This document shows positions 9,592-19,855 of a stretch of DNA of 64,000 bases, in pieces. The stretch's first letter is position 1; every line of letters starts with the position of its first letter. The notes below the pieces were generated by a model. That model worked only from the letters and a program-made list of their open reading frames with translations. It had not been told where the DNA came from and searched no databases. The translations under genes were made by a program, and so were the position numbers. Origin of the DNA: Deltaproteobacteria bacterium HGW-Deltaproteobacteria-2 (GTDB lineage Bacteria > Desulfobacterota > Syntrophia > Syntrophales > Smithellaceae); the NCBI GenBank assembly GCA_002840505.1, contig PHBC01000001.1, forward strand, positions 1 through 64,000, given 5' to 3'.

Positions 9592-10077
9592 GTGATGAAG
9601 AATTACATTAAAATACCTGTAACTATATTTAGCGCACTTATTCTTGTCGGTTGCAGCATGTCATACAAAATCATTAAGGAAGAATCCGTAAAAAACATAC
9701 CTGATAAGAGCTATGAGACAATCATAAGATTGAATACTCCGGACAGTGAACCGCTGGAACCGCAAGCAGGATACGTCTACATTGAACCGGGAGGGAAGAT
9801 AAAAACCGACTTCCCACGTGAGGAAGTTATAAAAAATATCGACATGTTGAATAAATATGAGCGATATAATAAAAACTACATGGGCAAATTTGTCATAAAA
9901 GACAGTAAGGGTAAAGTGCGCGGCTACTATGAAATGCTTCATGAATATGGAACAATCATCTGGGAAAGCGGTGATGATATCTTATTGCAAATTATAATTC
10001 CCTATAACATGACGAACAGCATCGGCAACGGACGTGACAATGGTGGGAAATCTGGTGGACACCACGGTGGCCGATGA
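9592..10077 (+). CDS. Small lipoprotein of unknown function
   Basis: This 161-residue protein has a lipoprotein signal with the lipobox LVGC (Cys21). The mature part is highly charged, with no domain I recognise, and ends in a Gly/His-rich tail (GGKSGGHHGGR) that could bind metal. A strong ribosome site (AGAAGGAGG) precedes the ATG. A second lipoprotein follows after a repeat. Function unknown. Confidence 0.75.
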   Translation: MMKNYIKIPVTIFSALILVGCSMSYKIIKEESVKNIPDKSYETIIRLNTPDSEPLEPQAGYVYIEPGGKIKTDFPREEVIKNIDMLNKYERYNKNYMGKFVIKDSKGKVRGYYEMLHEYGTIIWESGDDILLQIIIPYNMTNSIGNGRDNGGKSGGHHGGR

Positions 10078-10137
10078 ATTTATTGTGAGACTCAAATTTC
10101 AAAAACGAAGTGTATTGAAATTTGTTAGTCGAACAAT

Positions 10138-10232
10138 CCCGCCTATAGGCGGAGGGTATAATACCCCGCCCCTTGGGTCGGAATTAGGGTCCAGGGCTTG
10201 CACTGGGGTTTATACCCGTGATTCATTCAAAA
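10138..10232. repeat. Palindromic intergenic repeat, copy A
   Basis: The element contains the palindrome GGGTATAATACCC flanked by CGGAG...CCCCG and ends in ATACCCGTGATTCA. A clearly related copy lies at 33778-33863, inside the minus-strand MoaD/MoxR operon. Both are non-coding. Confidence 0.65.
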
Positions 10233-10297
10233 CTGATATTAATTATTCTCAATTCTTTGACTACACTTTTAAAATTACGATAGAGGAGGATTTTGTC

Positions 10298-10861
10298 ATG
10301 AAGAAAATAGCCGGTTCAAGAAAAATCCTTGTTCTGACGGTAATAATACTTTTATGGGGAGTGACATTGTTCTTTATGGAAGGCTGCGCAAGAATACCGT
10401 TGAGTTATTTGCCAGGCTCTGTCAGCAAATTTTCAGGAAGCGTATCAATATCTAACTTCAAATATGTCCCCGCAGAAGCAGGTAAAGTAAAACCATATCA
10501 GATACGCAATACATCATTAGGCAGTCTCAAGTTCGACAAGAATATCGATACATTTTTCAGGGATGCGGTTTTTGCGGAGTTACACTCTACCGGTATCAAA
10601 CTCGATAATAATAATCTAATGCTTGGTGGTGAAATTGAAGATTTTCTAATTGACGAGCTGAGTGCCAGTGTGGATTGGACATTGATAGTTAATTACTCGG
10701 TAAAAAATCTGCAAACCGGTGATACTTTATATAAATTAACAAAAATCACAAAACGCAATGCATCCAAACTTGTAAATATCTCCAGCGCAGTAAATGAAAT
10801 GATCAAATTGAATATAGAAGAACTTCTTCAAGATGAGGAATTCATCAGAATAATTTACTAA
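10298..10861 (+). CDS. Lipoprotein of unknown function
   Basis: This 187-residue protein starts at the ATG preceded by GAGGAGG; upstream in-frame codons lie in a repeat and are not used. The signal peptide carries the lipobox MEGC (about Cys31). The mature domain, with alternating strands and motifs such as VSISNFKYVPAE and VDWTLIVNYSVKN, resembles the broad class of periplasmic YajG-like lipoproteins, but I cannot assign a family with confidence. Probably outer-membrane anchored. Confidence 0.7.
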   Translation: MKKIAGSRKILVLTVIILLWGVTLFFMEGCARIPLSYLPGSVSKFSGSVSISNFKYVPAEAGKVKPYQIRNTSLGSLKFDKNIDTFFRDAVFAELHSTGIKLDNNNLMLGGEIEDFLIDELSASVDWTLIVNYSVKNLQTGDTLYKLTKITKRNASKLVNISSAVNEMIKLNIEELLQDEEFIRIIY

Positions 10862-10863
10862 GA

Positions 10864-10974
10864 TTATCCCGTAAACAGAAAAACAGCCGTAGCCGCGACA
10901 TTCTCATCCTCCAGCGGACAATTGAGCGGCGCCTGCGACAGAAAATAATCAACGATCATGAATTTCTCTTTTTT
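10864..10974 (-). pseudogene. Possible remnant of an enoyl-ACP reductase-like gene
   Basis: The minus-strand frame encodes FMIVDYFLSQAPL, then EDENVAATAVFLFTG and a stop. This looks like the C-terminal SxxAPL...EDVGxxAxFL region of FabI/SDR reductases but lacks the following glycine motif. The rest of the domain is absent; upstream frames (to about 11179) are Lys/Arg-rich with no homology I recognise. It reads as debris. Low confidence. Confidence 0.25.
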
Positions 10975-11237
10975 ATCCGCTGTGCTTTTTTGATGGGAAC
11001 GGGTTATCTTTCTTTGACTTTCTAGGCGGATTATATTTTTTCTCGCGCAGAAGTCGCGAGATATCTTTTTGTCGTCGGGTTGTTCTTTGTCCAGCCATGA
11101 ATACCATTTTCTTTCTTCGGCTAACTTTGTTGGCTTCGTCGTCGGTTTCCTCAACGTATGTATAAATACGTCTCGTCACCTCCTCCTTGCCGCCGCGTTA
11201 TCCTTTGAAAGAAGAACGGTATGCGCTCTTTTTTACT

Positions 11238-11531
11238 CTACACACATTCCTCTTCCAGTGGAAAAGTAAACGCCCTCAAGCCGGCGCGTGGATTCTCAAC
11301 TTTCAATTTTCTTACCAGTTCACAAAGCGGCTTAATCTTTTCATCGCTCACAGCTAACAATAAGGCGTTATTATTACCAGGCCAATAATGAGTACCCAGT
11401 TTCGGTTCAGTTTCTTCACCTTCGCCCATTAATCCGCACATTTTAGTGTAGGCCTTGAATCCTGATTCTTTGAAAGCATTAATGATAGCATCATCGGCGG
11501 CTTCGGCGTAAATAACATAAAACATTTTCAT
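11238..11531 (-). CDS. PII-like protein of an RND efflux operon
   Basis: This roughly 97-residue protein has the small alpha/beta (ferredoxin-like) PII fold pattern: KMFYVIYAEAADDAIINAF at the start and GTHYWPGNNNALLLAVSDE in the middle. The second motif is typical of the PII-like proteins encoded beside RND exporters, which are proposed to sense a ligand or modulate the pump. I chose the ATG at 11531 because GAGAGG lies 8 bases upstream; the ATG at 11537 is too close to it. It is the last gene of the minus-strand efflux operon, 49 bases after the pump gene. It lacks the uridylylated T-loop tyrosine context of GlnB/GlnK, so it is not a classical nitrogen regulator. Confidence 0.75.
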   Translation of the reverse strand: MKMFYVIYAEAADDAIINAFKESGFKAYTKMCGLMGEGEETEPKLGTHYWPGNNNALLLAVSDEKIKPLCELVRKLKVENPRAGLRAFTFPLEEECV

Positions 11532-11586
11532 AATCATGACCTCTCTCTATTAGAAAATATTTTTTAACATTTCCTGCAAGATAAAA

Positions 11587-14500
11587 TCAGCCAACTTTTT
11601 TCTCTTTTTTCGAACGTCTTCTCTTAAAATATTCCTGCCAGTCATCAAATACATCATAAGCAGCCGGCACCACAACCAATGTAAGAATCAGAGAAGTCAA
11701 CAAACCACCGATAACCGCTATGCCCATCGGAGCACGAGTTTCCGCGCCTTCACCTACGGCGAAAGCTATCGGGAGCATTCCGAAAATCATGGCAAAAGTT
11801 GTCATAAGAATAGGACGCATTCTCACCGGCCCCGCCTGCAAAATTGCCTCGCGGCGTGACATGCCCCGCGCCCGCAAAACATTTGTATAATCAACGAGCA
11901 GTATGGCGTTTTTCTTAACCAGACCCATCAGAAGGATCAAGCCGATAATACTGAATATATTCAGTGTCTTACCGGTAATGAAAAGCGCGCCGAAAGCGCC
12001 GATAAAAGAAAGGGGCATGGATAATAAAATTGTTACGGGATGAATAAAGCTTTCAAACTGCGCGGCCAGAATCATATAGGCCATGACAATACCAAGCAGC
12101 AAAGCAAAAAGCAGATAGACAAAAGATTCCTGCATGACCTGGCCCATACCCTGATATCTGGGCAGATAATCCGAGGGCAGAATGCGTCCGGCAATTTCAT
12201 CAAGTTCATTCCTAGCCTCTCCTAAAGGTTTGCCTTCCAGGCTGGCAAAAATAGTAATGGCCCTCTGACGGTCAACACGGTTGATGACACTGGGGGCTGT
12301 TCCTTCCTTGACCTGGACGACACTGGCCATTTCGACAAGTTTACCGTCGCGGGCACGTACAAAAATTCTCTGCATGGCATCACTGCTTTCCCTGTCCTCG
12401 GGATTGAGTCTGACCCTGATGTCATAACGTTTGCCTTTCTTTTCATCTTTATAACGGGCGATATCCACTTCACCGCCGATCAACAAGTTGATTGCCTCGG
12501 CAACGGTTGCCACATCCACACCCAGATTCGCTGCCTTTTCACGATCAATATAAACCTTGAATTCCGGTTTGCCCACTTCCAGAGATGTGTCTACATCAAC
12601 TATTCCCGGTAGTTTGGAAAATTCTGAAATGATTTGTTTGGCATAAGTCTGCAAGGCGAAGAGATCATTCCCGCGAATACTATACTGAATCGGCACCTGC
12701 CTGATTCCACCTCCAATCAGCGAGATGTCTTCCGCAGTTCCTTTCAATCCCGGAATCTGCTTCAATTTTAATCGTACAATTTTCTTGATATCTTCCTGAC
12801 TTTTTTCGCGCTCAGCTTTCGGTTTTAAACCGACAATCATAATTCCTTTGTTGGAGTAACCCTGATATCCCTGAACAAAAAAGACGGATTTGACCTCCGG
12901 AATCTCCCGAATCATTTTTTCCGGACTGACGAAATATTTTTCCACCTGCTCAACGGAATAATCAATTGGCGCTTCCAGGCGCACGATAAAATTGCCCTGA
13001 TCTTCAGGAGGGAGAAATTCTTTGCCTAAACCAAACCGTGCTATTAAAATACTTAAGGCAAAGATTGCCATTGCTCCCACCAGCATTGACTTTCTATATT
13101 TGAGCGAAAATTCCAGCACACGGCGATAAAATATTTCCAGTCTTTTATAGTTCTTTTCCAGATAATCTCCCGATTTTTTCCAGAAAGACCATCTGATAAT
13201 AAAATTACCGCGTTTTCCTGAGTTGGCAGCAGGAGCATTATGCGGTTTGAGAAAAATTGAAGCCATCATCGGCGTCAGAGTAAACGAAACCAGCAACGAT
13301 ACCAAAACGGCAAAGACAATGGTTAACGCAAACTGGAGAAAGAATCTGCCGATTAGTCCTTTCATGAAAGCAACAGGTAAAAATATGGCCACAATAGCTA
13401 ACGTAGTGGCCATGACAGCCAGGCCGATTTCCGATGTGGCGAATTTGGCCGCCTCTATGGGCGCCATCCCTTCTTCCACGTGCCGGTAAATATTTTCAAT
13501 GACAATAATCGCATCGTCAATCAGCAAGCCTACCGATAGCGACAAAGCCAGCATCGTCATGTTGTTGAAAGAAAATCCGAAAGCGTTAATCAGCGCGAAG
13601 GTGGAAATTATTGAGACGGGTAGAGCCACGGCGCTGATTAAAGTCGTGCGCATGTTTTTCAAAAAAAGAAAAACGGCAAAAACGGCAAAGAGACTGCCCA
13701 GAATTAAATGCCCCTGTACCTCGTCGATGGATCGAACGATAAAAGTTGATTGATCCATCGCGATATTGAGTTTCATGCCGGGGGGGAGTGTTTTGTTGAT
13801 TCTCTCCACTTCTTTTCTAACCCTGGCGGCAACGGCAACTGTATTTGTTCCCGATTGTTTTTGAATTTGGATTCCGATGGCCGGTACGCCGTTGAAACGA
13901 GCCAGCGATCTTTTTTCTTCCGTACCGTCTTCCGCCTTGCCGATATCCTTTATCTTTACCGGAGCGCCTTTATAATAACTGATAATCAAATCGTTAAAGT
14001 CCGGTATCTGAGCAAACTCACCCTTAATCCGGACGGTATATTCCTTGGTTTGAGTTTCAATACGGCCGCCGGGCAACTCGACATTTTCACGCTTTAGGGC
14101 AATGACAACATCGGCGGGAGAAGCTTCATACGCACGCATTTTGGCGGCATCCAGCCAGATGCGCACCTGCCTGAGCCGTAAACCGTTTAAAGTAACGTCA
14201 CCGACTTCATTGATCCGCTGCAATTGTTCTTTCAGTACTTCATCGGCATAAGTGGAAAGATCGCGCACTGATTTGTCGCCCGAAAGGTTCATAAATAAAA
14301 TCGGAGTCGAATCGGGATCAACCTTGGCAATTCTGGGTTCCTCGATATCATCGGGCAATTTATTGCGAATCGCGGAAACTTTTTCACGCACATCCTGAAC
14401 AGCCTGATCTATATTTCGTTCCAGCACAAATTCCACAACCGTGCGGGAAACGCTTTCCGTGCTGGTGGAGGTAATGCTCTTCACACCGTTTATTGTATTG

Positions 14501-14712
14501 ACGGCACCTTCAATCCTGTCGGCTACATCAACATCCATAACATCGGGACTGGCACCCTTGAGCGTGGTGGTAACGGTAACAATGGGAAATTCAACCTTAG
14601 GGAAGAGATCGACGCCAATGCTGGGGTAACTGACGATACCCAACACCACCAGGGCCATAATGACCATAGTGGCAAATACCGGTCTTTTTACCGATGTATC
14701 AGCGAGCCACAT
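11587..14712 (-). CDS. RND-family efflux transporter (AcrB/HAE1 type)
   Basis: This 1041-residue inner-membrane proton antiporter drives export through a tripartite pump. It has the usual 12 helices in two halves with large periplasmic loops: N-terminal helix (about 13-30), [17 protein letters not shown] in TM4 with the proton-relay Asp pair, and [15 protein letters not shown] in TM10. The sequence ([19 protein letters not shown], the [16 protein letters not shown] block) places it with hydrophobe/amphiphile exporters (HAE) and not with heavy-metal CusA types. It overlaps the adaptor gene by 14 bases. The substrate is unknown; candidates are drugs, bile-like amphiphiles, solvents or fatty acids. 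Confidence 0.92.
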   Translation of the reverse strand: MWLADTSVKRPVFATMVIMALVVLGIVSYPSIGVDLFPKVEFPIVTVTTTLKGASPDVMDVDVADRIEGAVNTINGVKSITSTSTESVSRTVVEFVLERNIDQAVQDVREKVSAIRNKLPDDIEEPRIAKVDPDSTPILFMNLSGDKSVRDLSTYADEVLKEQLQRINEVGDVTLNGLRLRQVRIWLDAAKMRAYEASPADVVIALKRENVELPGGRIETQTKEYTVRIKGEFAQIPDFNDLIISYYKGAPVKIKDIGKAEDGTEEKRSLARFNGVPAIGIQIQKQSGTNTVAVAARVRKEVERINKTLPPGMKLNIAMDQSTFIVRSIDEVQGHLILGSLFAVFAVFLFLKNMRTTLISAVALPVSIISTFALINAFGFSFNNMTMLALSLSVGLLIDDAIIVIENIYRHVEEGMAPIEAAKFATSEIGLAVMATTLAIVAIFLPVAFMKGLIGRFFLQFALTIVFAVLVSLLVSFTLTPMMASIFLKPHNAPAANSGKRGNFIIRWSFWKKSGDYLEKNYKRLEIFYRRVLEFSLKYRKSMLVGAMAIFALSILIARFGLGKEFLPPEDQGNFIVRLEAPIDYSVEQVEKYFVSPEKMIREIPEVKSVFFVQGYQGYSNKGIMIVGLKPKAEREKSQEDIKKIVRLKLKQIPGLKGTAEDISLIGGGIRQVPIQYSIRGNDLFALQTYAKQIISEFSKLPGIVDVDTSLEVGKPEFKVYIDREKAANLGVDVATVAEAINLLIGGEVDIARYKDEKKGKRYDIRVRLNPEDRESSDAMQRIFVRARDGKLVEMASVVQVKEGTAPSVINRVDRQRAITIFASLEGKPLGEARNELDEIAGRILPSDYLPRYQGMGQVMQESFVYLLFALLLGIVMAYMILAAQFESFIHPVTILLSMPLSFIGAFGALFITGKTLNIFSIIGLILLMGLVKKNAILLVDYTNVLRARGMSRREAILQAGPVRMRPILMTTFAMIFGMLPIAFAVGEGAETRAPMGIAVIGGLLTSLILTLVVVPAAYDVFDDWQEYFKRRRSKKEKKVG

Positions 14713-15823
14713 TAACCTTTACTCCTTCCGACAAATTGTTCTGACCGACTACGACAACCTGTTCTTTTTCCTTCAAGCCCTCAGTTATTTCCACATCCTC
14801 TCCGTACTTGCCACCTGTTTTGACGGTTCGGGCATGTGCTAAATTTCCTTCAACGACAAAAATGGTGATGTTTGAATTATCGTACATTAACGCCGTCAGA
14901 GGAGCGACAACGGCATCGTTCAATGCGCCCGTATAAATTGTAACCCTGGCGAATAATCCTGGTTTCAGCAGATGATTGGCGTTGGAAACAACGGCTTCAA
15001 CCTGCAGTGTTCTCGTTCTTTCTTCCACATTGGGATAAAGCAACTTAACTTTGCCCTTGAATTTTTTGTCGGGAAACGAATCGACAGTAAAGACAACGTC
15101 CTGACCTGTTTTCAAGCTGCCAATATCTTTTTCGCTTATTGTAAAATTCAGCTTCAATAAATCAACTTTAATTAATTGAAATAATGGCGAACCGGTTCGT
15201 ACAAAATCACCGACAGACACTCTCTTCTCTTTCACCATACCATTCAGAGGCGAGTATATTTTTGTCCGGGAAAGCCTTTCTCTGGACGTATCCAAAAACG
15301 CCTTTGCTCTTGATAAATCGGCTTCCGCCAGAGTAACCCTTGTCGATATATCATCAAACTGCTGCTTCGTAAGCAGCTCTTCCTTGAACAAAGCTTCCTT
15401 TCTCTGATATTCAGCTTTTACATTAGCCAGATTGGCCTGTGCCTGTTTTAAGGCTGCATCCGCTCTTTTTTCATCCAGCACGTAATCAACTTGATTAATT
15501 TCCGCTAAAAGCGTCCCACGGCCAACCGCAGATCCTTCATCCACTTTTATACTTTTGACAATCCCATCGACTTCAGAACTGACTATCACTTCTTCATCAG
15601 CTTTCAGTGTGCCGGTCGTTTCGATATAAGGGCGGATTTGTTTCTTTGCCGCGGCTTGAACACGCACATTGATCAAGGTTTCCTTTTCCACCTTTTTTGC
15701 TTTTTTACAGGAAACCAAAGGTATAAAGATGAGCATCATTATCAAAAACAACAGCAATAATTTCCCCATTTGATGATCCGCCGTTTTTTTAATAACGAAG
15801 CAAGGCAGCTTCTCTGAATTCAT
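14699..15823 (-). CDS. RND efflux adaptor (membrane fusion) lipoprotein
   Basis: This 374-residue periplasmic adaptor links the RND pump to the outer-membrane channel. After a hydrophobic segment it has the lipobox LVSC (about Cys39), followed by the lipoyl/barrel-sandwich domain (TGTLKADEEVIVSSEVDG), an alpha-hairpin coiled coil (about 120-190, KEELLTKQQFDD) and the beta-barrel and membrane-proximal domains. AGGAGG lies 9 bases before the first ATG and supports the long N-terminus. It lies between the TolC-type genes and the pump in one operon. Confidence 0.9.
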   Translation of the reverse strand: MNSEKLPCFVIKKTADHQMGKLLLLFLIMMLIFIPLVSCKKAKKVEKETLINVRVQAAAKKQIRPYIETTGTLKADEEVIVSSEVDGIVKSIKVDEGSAVGRGTLLAEINQVDYVLDEKRADAALKQAQANLANVKAEYQRKEALFKEELLTKQQFDDISTRVTLAEADLSRAKAFLDTSRERLSRTKIYSPLNGMVKEKRVSVGDFVRTGSPLFQLIKVDLLKLNFTISEKDIGSLKTGQDVVFTVDSFPDKKFKGKVKLLYPNVEERTRTLQVEAVVSNANHLLKPGLFARVTIYTGALNDAVVAPLTALMYDNSNITIFVVEGNLAHARTVKTGGKYGEDVEITEGLKEKEQVVVVGQNNLSEGVKVNVAR

Positions 15824-15865
15824 TGTATTTATCCTCCTGAAAAATAAGCCTGTGAGTCCTGAGTG

Positions 15866-17167
15866 TTATTTGCCAACATTAACAAACTGCAGCAGCGTGC
15901 CACTTGATTTTTTAACGATCAGATAGGCGAGCTGATAGTTATATAACGCTTCCGCCACATTTTTTTCCGAAGTCAGCAACAGTGTATTGGCATCCATAAC
16001 GTCAAGGCTGGTTGCCAAACCGTTTTCGAATTGTTTCAAAACGGCATTGTAATTGTCTTTAGCGAAAGCTCTCTGATCTTCCAAAAATTTCAGAGAACCT
16101 TTCAAAGTGTCCAGTTGCAGGCATGCCGCACGTAATTCAATATCGACATTTTTCTTTAAATCATCATAAGCCAGACGTGCCTGACGCTCTTTGGCTTTGG
16201 CCTCCTTGTATTCAGCCATTCTCAAACCACCTTCAAAGAAAGGAAAGGTAAGCGACGCACCGGCAAGAACACTTTCTCTGTTGAGGGTTGAGCCGACAGG
16301 ATACTGATCAGTGCCGTTATAGACGGCAAATAATCCCATACTGGGCCAGAACGCACCGGTGGCATATTTTACCTGCTGCTCAGCCATTTTTGTCTGCATG
16401 TCGTAACTTTTCAAATCGGTCCTGAAATCCTGAGCCGTCTGTTTCAAACGATTAATTTCACAGGCTTCCGATGAAGATATTTTTTCATCTTTCAGAGAGA
16501 AATCCTGTTCCACTCCCGCCACACGGATCAATGCAGCTCGGGTAAGTTGCACAGCATTGGCTGCCCGTAGATAATCCGCACGCGCTCCTGATAATTCTCC
16601 CTCCGCGCGCAAAAGAGCGGTTTTGGTCAATTCACCGACCTTTACTCTCTTATCTACAAACTGATGGTATTTTGTCAGCCTCTCCAGATTGGCTTTAGCT
16701 ATTTCCAGAGCTTTTTGTGCCTTGAGCACATCATAAAAAGAAGCCGCGACCGCCAGTACGAAATCGGATTTCGCGGTGTCCAGATCATATTCACTTTTCG
16801 TGATGGTCTGACCGGCAATTTTTAAAACATCAAGTTCGCGCGCGCTCAGCGAAAAAGACTGATCAGCGCGAACGCCCCATGTTCCCGATTGCTCCGGCTG
16901 AATCAAAATGCCCGAAGCAGAGTATTTGTCTTCGGTAAAGCGGTTGTAAGTGCCGTAAGCGGTCATTCGGGGAATTAAAAGAGACCAGGCTTTATTTTTT
17001 CCCATTTGAGCGATATAGACATTTTCCCGGGCCATTTCAATTTTTTCAGAACTTTTTAATGCCTTTTGATAAATTTCCTTGATTGTGTATTCCCGCGCTA
17101 AGATTTCCGGAACAAAAATCACCGCCGACATCAGCGCAAGAATTCCGTATAATAATATCTTTCTCAT
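15866..17167 (-). CDS. TolC-family outer-membrane efflux protein (second copy)
   Basis: This 433-residue outer-membrane factor has a signal peptide (about 1-24) and two repeats of the TolC/OEP helical-barrel pattern (KALKSSEKIEMARENV and VKVGELTKTALLRAEGEL in the first half; AKAKERQARLAYDDLKKNV and GLATSLDVMDANTLLLTSEK in the second). It would form the exit duct of the tripartite pump. It is only moderately similar to the adjacent OMF gene, so this is not a recent tandem duplication. A 40-base gap separates them. Confidence 0.88.
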   Translation of the reverse strand: MRKILLYGILALMSAVIFVPEILAREYTIKEIYQKALKSSEKIEMARENVYIAQMGKNKAWSLLIPRMTAYGTYNRFTEDKYSASGILIQPEQSGTWGVRADQSFSLSARELDVLKIAGQTITKSEYDLDTAKSDFVLAVAASFYDVLKAQKALEIAKANLERLTKYHQFVDKRVKVGELTKTALLRAEGELSGARADYLRAANAVQLTRAALIRVAGVEQDFSLKDEKISSSEACEINRLKQTAQDFRTDLKSYDMQTKMAEQQVKYATGAFWPSMGLFAVYNGTDQYPVGSTLNRESVLAGASLTFPFFEGGLRMAEYKEAKAKERQARLAYDDLKKNVDIELRAACLQLDTLKGSLKFLEDQRAFAKDNYNAVLKQFENGLATSLDVMDANTLLLTSEKNVAEALYNYQLAYLIVKKSSGTLLQFVNVGK

Positions 17168-17207
17168 TTTAGAATCCTTTTGATAAACAAACTACTTTTA
17201 AAAAGTA

Positions 17208-18554
17208 CTATGGCCAGATATTTCCCATTGCTCGCTGCAGTCTGGCATAATTTATATTATAATCGCCCAAAGCGTTAGCATACTCCGACTTTGCTTTTGT
17301 CAATAAAGTCTGGGCTTCAAGAACCTCCGTTGAAGTAGCGACTCTTTCTTTATATCTCTCTTCGGAAATGCGGAAATTTTCTTCGGCTTGTTCAATCACT
17401 TTCAGCCAGACAACAATTTGACTTTCCGTCTCCTGCAATATCAGGTAAGCATTTTTTATTTCCAAAGTAATCCGATCATTTAATTCTTTCGACGCTTCCG
17501 TGGCCTGATTTTCTCTGGCTTTGCTGGCATCTACCCTGAATTTCGTTTTGCCCCATTCCCAGAAATTCCAACTGGCCACCGCCATCAAATACCAGCTTTC
17601 CATGTCTTTATAATCACTCCCGTTAACAGAAGGGTTATCGCCAAATCTCGTATAATTACCCACAACACTTAAAGTCGGGAAATAATCGCTTTGTGCCACA
17701 CGCACTAATTTCCCCGCCTGTGCTGATTTCAGGAATGATATTTTCAGTTCCGGCCTTGTTTGCCTTGCGATATTCAAACATTCTTCAAAAGATTGTTTTG
17801 AAGGGTGGTATGTCAAGATATCTTCTATTTCTACCGGTGTGAAAATTTCGCGTTTTAATACCATGTTAAAATTAGATTTGGCCAGTTCCACAGCGTTTTT
17901 CGCCCTGATCAGCGCCTGCTTGCCGTTGGCCAGCTCAACTTCGGCATGCAGTAAGTCATTTTTGGGAATCATGCCTACCTTGAAATAATTCTCGGCAACA
18001 TCACGATGCGCAGAGAGCATCCCGACAGACTGTTGCGCGGCATCCTGAATCCTCTTTGCGCGCAAAACATTAAAGTAGGCAATTTTTACATCCTGCACAA
18101 CATCCTGATATTTAGCTGTCTCTTCCAGCCGGGCAATATCCTCTCCAATACTGTTGACCTGATAATTAGCCAGAATACCACCGCCCGCAAAAAGAGGCTG
18201 GCGGGCTTCAACGGCCCAGTTGTAATTGTTTTTTGTTCCTACAGGAACTTCCATTCCATTCATGCTATAGAGAGGTCCCGGAGGAAGACCTTGAAACCTG
18301 GAGAATGGATCCTCGCTCAGACGTTGATAGCTGTAAGATGTATTGAACTTGGGCAGGAATCCGGTAATCGCTTCCCTTTTCTGGGCAGTGGCGCCTTTGA
18401 TTCCTTCTTTGGCAATATTTATGACCGTACTGTTTTTCAGGGCAATGTCAATACTCGCATCCAATGTCAACGGCCCTTCGGCAAAAACCAAAAGTGGAAA
18501 TAAAACAACAGTGAAAAGCATTAAAACAATCATGCGCCAGTTTTTGCTAATCAT
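17208..18554 (-). CDS. TolC-family outer-membrane efflux protein (first copy)
   Basis: This 448-residue protein has a signal peptide ending in VFA, and OEP repeats (NVLRAKRIQDAAQQ, VGMIPKNDLLHAEVELA, VATSTEVLEAQTLLTKAK). It is the first structural gene of the efflux operon, overlapping the TetR regulator by 8 bases. Two OMF genes in one RND operon is unusual. They may pair with different inner-membrane partners, or one may be a leftover. Confidence 0.9.
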   Translation of the reverse strand: MISKNWRMIVLMLFTVVLFPLLVFAEGPLTLDASIDIALKNSTVINIAKEGIKGATAQKREAITGFLPKFNTSYSYQRLSEDPFSRFQGLPPGPLYSMNGMEVPVGTKNNYNWAVEARQPLFAGGGILANYQVNSIGEDIARLEETAKYQDVVQDVKIAYFNVLRAKRIQDAAQQSVGMLSAHRDVAENYFKVGMIPKNDLLHAEVELANGKQALIRAKNAVELAKSNFNMVLKREIFTPVEIEDILTYHPSKQSFEECLNIARQTRPELKISFLKSAQAGKLVRVAQSDYFPTLSVVGNYTRFGDNPSVNGSDYKDMESWYLMAVASWNFWEWGKTKFRVDASKARENQATEASKELNDRITLEIKNAYLILQETESQIVVWLKVIEQAEENFRISEERYKERVATSTEVLEAQTLLTKAKSEYANALGDYNINYARLQRAMGNIWP

Positions 18555-19164
18555 ATTTTTTCACTCCATTTAAAAAGATGTCCAGAATAAACCCCTTTTT
18601 AGAACGGGGGGATTCTGTTGTCGGCATCAACATCCATCTAACTGATGATGCTCTTATCAGATAAAATAAAGCTTCAGCCATCTCACGGGAAGGCAGGTGG
18701 CGTAACATACCGGTGTGTATTCCTCTTTTTAGTAGATCTTCAATGAAGGTTATATGATTATAATAAATATCCGTAAGCTTTTCATGTAAAGATGTCATGG
18801 CTTCCGATAAAGCTATTTTCTCTCCTTTTATAAACAGCAGAAGAAAATCGGCATTTTGTTCTACAAATTGAAGATGCGCATCAATCAGCGTTTCAATCTT
18901 CCCCAGCAAATCTTCAGCCGGCTCTGTTGATTTTTTGATTTCAGTGAACATAAAATCAAGTTTTTCACTGATCATTGTTGTGTAAAGATTTTCTTTGCCT
19001 TCAAAGAATTGATAGAGAGAACCGGTGGAGAAACCTGAAGCATTGGCGATTTCGGCCATTGTGACATCGTGAAAACTTTTAGCGGCGAATATTTTCTCTG
19101 CCGTTCTCAGAATCTCCGCCCGTCGCATATTGAACTCGCGTTCTTTTCTTTCTGATCTCACCAT
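18547..19164 (-). CDS. TetR/AcrR-family transcriptional repressor
   Basis: This 205-residue protein has the N-terminal helix-turn-helix of TetR regulators (ILRTAEKIFAAKSF, EIANASGFSTGSLYQFF, KENLY; about residues 15-62) and a helical ligand-binding half. It is the first gene of the efflux operon, so it probably represses itself and the pump and is released by a pump substrate. Two inverted repeats in its 5' region are candidate operators. Confidence 0.9.
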   Translation of the reverse strand: MVRSERKEREFNMRRAEILRTAEKIFAAKSFHDVTMAEIANASGFSTGSLYQFFEGKENLYTTMISEKLDFMFTEIKKSTEPAEDLLGKIETLIDAHLQFVEQNADFLLLFIKGEKIALSEAMTSLHEKLTDIYYNHITFIEDLLKRGIHTGMLRHLPSREMAEALFYLIRASSVRWMLMPTTESPRSKKGFILDIFLNGVKKYD

Positions 19165-19177
19165 GAAATAACCTTTT

Positions 19178-19238
19178 TGAACAGTTATTCATTTTTTGAA
19201 CGAAGGTTCATAAGTATAGAATTTTTGCCATTTGTCAA
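19178..19238 (-). promoter_or_regulatory. Efflux-operon promoter with TetR-type operators
   Basis: On the minus strand TTGACA (19238-19233) is followed by a TATACTTAT-like -10 (19219-19211). Just downstream are two dyads: TGAAC-gaag-GTTCA (19197-19210, perfect 5-bp arms) and TGAACAGTTATTCA (19178-19191). A dyad touching the -10 and another just after it is the usual layout for TetR autorepression. The rest of the gap to 19507 is AT-rich and without a gene. Confidence 0.6.
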
Positions 19239-19507
19239 GGCAAAATGCGCCGGAAAACGATTTTTTTTACAAGGAATAAACCGTTAAATGTTTTTTTCCA
19301 TTTTTGTCAGAAATTTAACGTTTCTTTCAATACTAAACAAATTGATCAAGATGTTTACACACGAAAATTAAATATTTATAATATTATATCAATTACTTAC
19401 AAATTTATTGTTTTCTTAATGTAATATGGCACACTTATTTCATATAAATAAACCGATAATAAAAATAGAAATTTTTTAAAGATTTTATACAAGGAGAGAG
19501 GTAAGTT

Positions 19508-19783
19508 ATGAAAAAGACCATACAAATAACACTTTTAACTATTTTTGTAACTTTGGTGACAGCGTCTTTCAGCTATGCCCAATACAGCGTTACCGGAAGT
19601 AATAGTTTTCCCTTCTTTCATCTGGGCTGCTTAATAATAGGCGGACTGATAATTGTTTCTTTAAAGAAGAAATACACCAAATTATACCTGAGCGAAGCCA
19701 TTGGATCATTTGCATTATATGCTGTTTTAGTTGCTCTCTTTACCGCACCGGTAGTTGACGCTCTTAAAACTTTAATTAATTAG
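19508..19783 (+). CDS. Small membrane protein of unknown function
   Basis: This 91-residue protein has a cleavable-looking signal peptide (1-24, ending SYA), a hydrophobic helix (about 36-51), a short basic stretch (KKKYTK) and a second hydrophobic helix (about 63-86). It has a strong ribosome site (AAGGAGAGAGG). No family recognised. Own terminator, so monocistronic. Confidence 0.65.
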   Translation: MKKTIQITLLTIFVTLVTASFSYAQYSVTGSNSFPFFHLGCLIIGGLIIVSLKKKYTKLYLSEAIGSFALYAVLVALFTAPVVDALKTLIN

Positions 19784-19814
19784 ACCCATTCCCCTTCTCA
19801 GAAGCTACAACCTT

Positions 19815-19848
19815 AAAAGCCCCGCGCACTCACTGGCGGGGTTTTTAT
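19815..19848 (+). terminator. Intrinsic terminator
   Basis: A CCCCGC/GCGGGG stem with a 10-base loop is followed by TTTTT. It may serve both converging genes. Confidence 0.85.
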
Positions 19849-19855
19849 TATTTCA

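Noticed and set aside
10034-10297. N-terminal extension of the second lipoprotein gene
   Set aside because: The extension is encoded by a dispersed palindromic repeat and lacks a ribosome site; the ATG at 10298 has GAGGAGG and starts a proper lipoprotein signal.
13223-13753. Plus-strand reading frames inside the RND pump gene
   Set aside because: They are antisense to a clearly conserved transporter, with no ribosome sites or recognisable domains.
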